Shown here: one piece after another, positions 11,953 through 12,988 of the stretch | How the letters are laid out: each line of letters opens with the position of its first letter | Numbering within the stretch: position 1 is the stretch's first letter | Assembly: GCA_023441145.1 (NCBI GenBank) | Contig: JAEZQN010000357.1 | Location: forward strand, 1 to 12,988 | DNA length: 12,988 nt | Source: Bacillota bacterium | Lineage (GTDB): Bacteria > Bacillota > Clostridia > Lachnospirales > Lachnospiraceae | Direction: 5' to 3' | Notes under the pieces: generated by a model | Told to the model about the DNA's origin: nothing | Database searches by the model: none | What the model saw: only the letters and a program-made list of their open reading frames with translations | Translations under genes and position numbers: made by a program

Positions 11953-12988
11953 AACCAACCCTCCTCATCTATTTCAGAATCATCCTTCTTAGATGTTTCT
12001 GCATCACTCATTTGATAATCATTCATAATCGCTGTATAGGTTGGTCTATGTATAAGATATTCTGGATATGCTTGATTTCCATGTTCATTTACATCCAAAC
12101 CTTGAATTTCCTCTCGAAGAGATACTCTAATGCCTATGGTTTTTTTGATAGCAAACCAAACAATCACACTGGCAGTAAATACGAATACTCCTACACATAG
12201 CGCTCCAAGTGCCTGCTTTCCAAGTAAGGATACTCCACCTCCAAAAAATAAACCATTTCCAGTAGCAATGCCAGCTATCTTATCCTCTGCAAACAAGCCA
12301 ACATAAAGAGTTCCTAAAATACCGTTCACAAGGTGTACTGCAATGGCACCTACAGGATCATCTATACGAGTTCTGTCTATAATGATAACAGCAAAAACAA
12401 CCACTACACCAGAGATAGCGCCAATGATCAATGCACTGGTGATGCTAACATATGCACAAGAGGCAGTAATACCAACTAATCCAGCAAGACACCCATTAAT
12501 CGTCATTCCTAAGTCTGGTTTACCAACCACAATCCAGGAAGTAATGGTAGAAGTCAATACTGCAACAACTGCGGAAGTGTTGGTGGTCAAAACTATATGA
12601 GAAATAGAATTGGCATTTGCCTCCATGGTGGAACCAGGATTAAATCCAAACCAGCCTAACCATAATACGAATAAACCAATGGTAGCAAGACTAAGGCTAT
12701 GACCTTGAATAGGATGAATCTTGCCATCCTTAGTATACTTTCCAACTCTTGGTCCTAAAATAAGAGCCCCTGCAAGTGCTGCCCAGCCTCCAACAGAATG
12801 AACTACAGAGCATCCTGCAAAATCCAACATACCAAGCTTTGATAAAAAGCCACCGCCCCAAATCCAATGACCTACGATTGGATAAATCAACAAAGTCAGC
12901 ATAAAGGAAAAAATGATAAAGGAAATGTATTTGATTCTCTCTGCCACAGCACCGGAAACAATTGTTGCTGCTGTACCACAGAATACCA
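11949..12988 (-). CDS. amt: Ammonium transporter Amt/MEP/Rh, C-terminal part, start beyond window
   Basis: The frame is open to the right edge and is coding there (CGTAATIVSGAVAERIKYIS, a conserved Amt segment), so the GTG at 12945-12947 is internal, not a start. About 345 residues are present. The Amt signature lies in DFAGCSVVHSVGGWAALAG, and its His (codon 12798-12800) is one of the twin pore histidines. The second is in AIAVHLVNG (codon 12333-12335). WFGFNPGS and IDDPVGAIAVH are also typical. Several membrane helices are evident. The protein moves ammonium across the cytoplasmic membrane. After the usual end of the family (GLDVNEHGNQAYPEY) it carries a hydrophilic tail of about 40 residues that ends very acidic (KKDDSEIDEEGWL). 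It overlaps the P-II gene by 4 nt. Confidence 0.95.
   Translation of the reverse strand, partial: VFCGTAATIVSGAVAERIKYISFIIFSFMLTLLIYPIVGHWIWGGGFLSKLGMLDFAGCSVVHSVGGWAALAGALILGPRVGKYTKDGKIHPIQGHSLSLATIGLFVLWLGWFGFNPGSTMEANANSISHIVLTTNTSAVVAVLTSTITSWIVVGKPDLGMTINGCLAGLVGITASCAYVSITSALIIGAISGVVVVFAVIIIDRTRIDDPVGAIAVHLVNGILGTLYVGLFAEDKIAGIATGNGLFFGGGVSLLGKQALGALCVGVFVFTASVIVWFAIKKTIGIRVSLREEIQGLDVNEHGNQAYPEYLIHRPTYTAIMNDYQMSDAETSKKDDSEIDEEGWL

Noticed and set aside
12945..12947. GTG as the start of the ammonium transporter
   Set aside because: The frame continues to the window edge and encodes conserved Amt residues before this codon, so the gene is simply cut by the edge.

Overview
This window suggests a low-G+C anaerobic Firmicute of the clostridial class, most likely a Lachnospiraceae-type organism. 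The reasons are AT-rich intergenic DNA, strong AAGGAGG-type ribosome binding sites, a MAAC lipobox, and gene content that includes an oxygen-sensitive glycyl radical enzyme. The assignment is inferred from gene style, not from a marker gene. Except for one small gene, everything reads on the minus strand, so the biological order runs from right to left.

Right end (about 11450-12988): an ammonium transporter gene (amt, cut by the window edge) overlaps by 4 nt a P-II signal protein gene of the GlnK/GlnB type. A rho-independent terminator follows. This is the classic ammonium uptake and nitrogen sensing pair, but the P-II protein has Phe where the uridylylated T-loop Tyr normally sits.

Centre (about 3215-11340): a seven-gene cluster, probably one transcription unit. 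It opens with a promoter carrying a LacI/CcpA-like operator and a structured leader. Then come a BMP-family nucleoside-binding lipoprotein, a strong hairpin terminator that probably lets only part of transcription through, a YjjI-family glycyl radical enzyme of unknown reaction, its YjjW radical-SAM activase, the ATPase and two permeases of a NupNOPQ-type nucleoside importer, and a Crp/Fnr-type regulator before the final terminator. The glycyl radical enzyme and its activase lie inside the nucleoside transporter operon, between the binding protein and the ATPase, with overlapping or nearly abutting genes. In E. coli, yjjI/yjjW lie beside the deo nucleoside catabolism genes, so both contexts point to a nucleoside-derived substrate. 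This is the most interesting part of the window.

Left part (1-3137): a FAD oxidoreductase with a C-terminal Rieske [2Fe-2S] domain; a membrane-anchored protein of unknown function with propeller-like strands; a decayed gene remnant behind it; a 60-residue two-helix membrane protein on the plus strand with an excellent ribosome binding site; and at the edge the first 17 codons of a response regulator. The response regulator promoter is preceded by four copies of a 9-bp repeat, which look like a regulator binding array, and by a 52-nt imperfect palindrome.
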